The position numbers were made by a program, and so were the translations under genes. This document shows, piece by piece, positions 40,922-43,155 of a stretch of DNA of 43,155 bases (the first letter of the stretch is position 1; the number at the start of each line of letters is the position of its first letter). The stretch spans positions 1-43,155 of the forward strand of contig NZ_MSJQ01000194.1 of assembly GCF_014596515.1 (NCBI RefSeq), given 5' to 3'. The stretch is from Streptomyces sp. CBMA156 (GTDB taxonomy: Bacteria > Actinomycetota > Actinomycetes > Streptomycetales > Streptomycetaceae). The notes beneath the pieces were generated by a model. The model was not told the DNA's origin and did no database searches. It saw nothing but the letters and a program-made list of their open reading frames with translations.

Positions 40922-43003
40922 TTGACAGCAACCGCGGACGGCCGGCTCGACCCTGAGTACGATTCCGAGCCGGTCGCGGTGGGCGACCGCCCCCCGGCCC
41001 TGCTGGGTACGGGGCGGTGGCAGCCCGAGGACACCGACCAGCTGCGGCCGGCCGGTGAGGCTGACCTCAGACCGGCCGACGCGCGGGAGGCCCTGGCCCG
41101 CGCCACCACCCACCTGCTCTCGCTGCAGTCCTCCGAAGGCTGGTGGAAGGGCGACCTGGAGACCAACGTCACCATGGACGCCGAGGACTTACTGCTCCGC
41201 CAGTTCCTGGGAATCCGCACCGAGGAGCAGACCAGGGCCACCGCCGAGTGGATCCGCTCCCAGCAGCGCGAGGACGGCACCTGGGGCACCTTCCACGGCG
41301 GGCCGCCCGAACTGTCCACCACCGTCGAGGCGTACGTCGCGCTCAAGCTGGCCGGAGACGACCCGAACGCCCCGCACATGCTGGCCGCCGCGCGCTACGT
41401 CCGCTCCGCAGGGGGCATCGCGGCCGCCCGGGTGTTCACCCGGATCTGGCTCGCCCTGTTCGGCTGGTGGCCCTGGGAGCGGCTGCCCGAGATGCCGCCG
41501 GAGATCATCTTCCTGCCCAGGTGGCTGCCGCTGAACATCTACGCCTTCGGCTGCTGGGCCCGGCAGACCATCGTCCCGCTGACCGTCGTCTCGGCGCACC
41601 GCCCGGTCCGTCCGGCCCCCTTCGCGCTCACCGAGCTGCACACCGACCCGGACGACCCGTACCCCCACCGGCCGCTCGCCCCCGCCAACACCTGGGACGG
41701 CCTCTTCGAGCGCCTCGACAAGGCGCTGCACGCCTACCACCGCCGGGCCTTCCGCCCGCTGCGCCGGCTCGCCGTGGCGCAGGCCTGCCGCTGGATCGTC
41801 GAACGGCAGGAGGCCGACGGCTGCTGGGGCGGCATCCAGCCCCCGGCCGTCTACTCGCTGATCGCCCTGCACCTGGAGGGCTACGAGCTGGAGCACCCGG
41901 TGATGAAGGCGGGTCTCTCCTCCTTCGACCGCTTCACCGTGCACACCGAGGACGGCAAGCGCTGGCTGGAGGCCTGCCAGTCGCCCGTCTGGGACACCTG
42001 CCTGGCCACCATCGCGCTGGTCGACGGCGGGGTGCCGGCCGACCACCCGGCCCTGGTCTCCTCCGTCGACTGGATGCTCGGCGAGGAGATCCGCAAGCGC
42101 GGTGACTGGGCCGTCCAGCGGCCCGGGCTCCCCGCCGGCGGCTGGGCCTTCGAGTTCGAGAACGAGACCTACCCCGACATCGACGACACCGCCGAGGTGG
42201 TGCTGGCGCTGCGCAGGGTCGCCCACCCCGACCAGGCCAAGGTGGACGCGGCGATGGACCGGGGCGTGCTGTGGAACCTCGGCATGCAGTCCAAGAACGG
42301 CGCCTGGGGTGCCTTCGACGTGGACAACACCAGCACGCTGCCCAACAAGCTGCCGTTCTGCGACTTCGGCGAGGTGGTCGACCCGCCGTCCGCCGACGTC
42401 ACCGCGCACGTGGTGGAGATGCTCGCGGAGACCGGCCGCTCCCGCGACCCCAGGACCCGGCGCGGCATCGAGTGGCTGCTGCGCAACCAGGAGGCGGACG
42501 GCTCCTGGTTCGGCCGCTGGGGCACCAACTACATCTACGGCACCGGCTCGGTGCTGCCCGCCCTGGTGGCGGCCGGAGTCCCGGACGAGCACCCGGCGAT
42601 CCGCCGGGCGGTTCGCTGGCTGGAGGACCGGCAGAACGCCGACGGCGGCTGGGGCGAGGACATGCGCTCCTACGACGACCCGGCGCGCTGGGCCGGGCGC
42701 GGCGACTCCACCGCCTCGCAGACCGCGTGGGCGCTGATGGCGCTGCTCGCGGCGGGGGAGGGGCCGAAGGGCCGGGCCAACCCGGCGGTGGAAGGCGGCG
42801 TGGAGTGGCTGGTGCGCACCCAGCTGCCCGAGGGCACCTGGGACGAGCCGCAGTTCACCGGCACCGGGTTCCCGTGGGACTTCTCCATCAACTACCACCT
42901 GTACCGGCTGGTCTTCCCGATCACCGCGCTCGGCCGTTACCTCAACGGCGAGCCGGGCACGATCCGGACCGACGGCACCCCGCCGATCGGGGCGGCGCGG
43001 TGA
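40922..43003 (+). CDS. shc: Squalene-hopene cyclase
   Basis: Shc cyclises squalene to hopene/hopanol at the membrane. The 693-residue protein has the catalytic acid motif DxDD (YPDIDDTAEV) and many QW repeats (QSSEGWWKGDL, QREDGTWGTF, QEADGCWGG, QEADGSWFGRWG, QNADGGWGED). It also carries GWAFEFENETYP and the C-terminal FPWDFSINYHLYRLVFPITALGRY. Family length is about 630-700. The TTG start at 40922 lies 8 bases after the synthase stop, with GAGAGG upstream. Hopanoids are sterol-like membrane stabilisers. Confidence 0.97.
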   Translation: MTATADGRLDPEYDSEPVAVGDRPPALLGTGRWQPEDTDQLRPAGEADLRPADAREALARATTHLLSLQSSEGWWKGDLETNVTMDAEDLLLRQFLGIRTEEQTRATAEWIRSQQREDGTWGTFHGGPPELSTTVEAYVALKLAGDDPNAPHMLAAARYVRSAGGIAAARVFTRIWLALFGWWPWERLPEMPPEIIFLPRWLPLNIYAFGCWARQTIVPLTVVSAHRPVRPAPFALTELHTDPDDPYPHRPLAPANTWDGLFERLDKALHAYHRRAFRPLRRLAVAQACRWIVERQEADGCWGGIQPPAVYSLIALHLEGYELEHPVMKAGLSSFDRFTVHTEDGKRWLEACQSPVWDTCLATIALVDGGVPADHPALVSSVDWMLGEEIRKRGDWAVQRPGLPAGGWAFEFENETYPDIDDTAEVVLALRRVAHPDQAKVDAAMDRGVLWNLGMQSKNGAWGAFDVDNTSTLPNKLPFCDFGEVVDPPSADVTAHVVEMLAETGRSRDPRTRRGIEWLLRNQEADGSWFGRWGTNYIYGTGSVLPALVAAGVPDEHPAIRRAVRWLEDRQNADGGWGEDMRSYDDPARWAGRGDSTASQTAWALMALLAAGEGPKGRANPAVEGGVEWLVRTQLPEGTWDEPQFTGTGFPWDFSINYHLYRLVFPITALGRYLNGEPGTIRTDGTPPIGAAR

Positions 43004-43155
43004 CCACCGCCCCCCTGCTGGTGCTCTGCGCCCTGGGCCCCGAGGTGTGGGCCCTGCGCGGCGGTGACTGGCGCGGCTCCGCCGGAGGGTCCCCGGTACT
43101 GGTGCGCACCGGGGTCGGCCGGCGGCGCGCCGGGCTGGCCGTGCGGCGGCTGCTC
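43000..43155 (+). CDS. hpnG: Start of an HpnG-like phosphorylase/nucleosidase (cut by window end)
   Basis: GTG 43000 overlaps the shc stop (GTGA). The 52 residues seen (TTAPLLVLCALGPEVWALR, then SPVLVRTGVGRRRAGLAVRRLL) match the beginning of the nucleoside-phosphorylase-like HpnG. HpnG removes adenine from adenosylhopane to make ribosylhopane. Position directly after shc agrees. The remainder is outside the window, so the symbol is provisional. Confidence 0.7.
   Translation, partial: MTTAPLLVLCALGPEVWALRGGDWRGSAGGSPVLVRTGVGRRRAGLAVRRLL

Noticed and set aside
1..43155. Insertion sequences, prophage genes, CRISPR arrays, integrase/attachment site at tRNA-Leu
   Set aside because: No transposase or integrase motifs, no spaced identical repeats of CRISPR type, and no second copy of the tRNA 3' end in the window.

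Overview
The window looks like chromosomal DNA from a Streptomycetaceae actinomycete (Streptomyces or Kitasatospora type). GC content is very high, third codon positions are almost all G or C, GTG and TTG starts are common, and the gene content is typical: a mixed cobalamin pathway, a long SHMT, an orphan anti-sigma-type ATPase and a hopanoid cluster. I see no insertion sequence, prophage, CRISPR array or rRNA. The only RNA genes or elements I can support are one tRNA-Leu and one ZTP riboswitch.

1-12.5 kb: corrin-ring biosynthesis. A 3'-terminal piece of cobG, then cobH and a fused cobI-cobJ, read rightward. cbiD follows after a frameshifted exported metallophosphoesterase on the opposite strand. 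cobL-cobM-cobK form an overlapping leftward operon. Inserted between cbiD and cobK are an XRE-MurA-like fusion enzyme, a small protein phosphatase and a DinB-like protein. Two arrays of the same 7-base repeat lie at 2.7 kb and 11.95 kb.

12-16 kb: small accessory genes (gamma-glutamylcyclotransferase-like, EamA exporter, DHFR-like reductase with a divergent TetR regulator, EF-hand protein) separated by short tandem repeats.

16-22 kb: a leftward peptide/nickel-type ABC importer operon in the order permease C, lipoprotein binding protein, permease B, fused double ATPase. 22-28 kb: glyA behind a well-supported ZTP riboswitch, an aldehyde dehydrogenase, a DUF6624-like protein, an APC amino-acid permease, and tRNA-Leu(GAG) with its terminator.

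28.6-43.2 kb: an anti-sigma-type ATPase and idi (IPP isomerase), then two adjacent rightward operons. The first (30.47-35.96 kb) encodes a sugar-1-phosphate/cholinephosphate-type nucleotidyltransferase, a glycerol-1-phosphate-dehydrogenase-like enzyme, a CDP-alcohol phosphotransferase, a GT2 glycosyltransferase and a TagGH-type ABC exporter. Together these read as an uncharacterised pathway that makes and exports a phospho-alcohol-containing lipid or cell-envelope polymer. The second (36.18 kb to the window end) is the squalene/hopene pathway: hpnC, hpnD, hpnE, a polyprenyl diphosphate synthase, shc and the start of an hpnG-like gene. idi supplies DMAPP, the prenyl synthase makes FPP, HpnCDE make squalene and Shc cyclises it. 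The neighbouring exporter operon is the best candidate in the window for an undescribed system.
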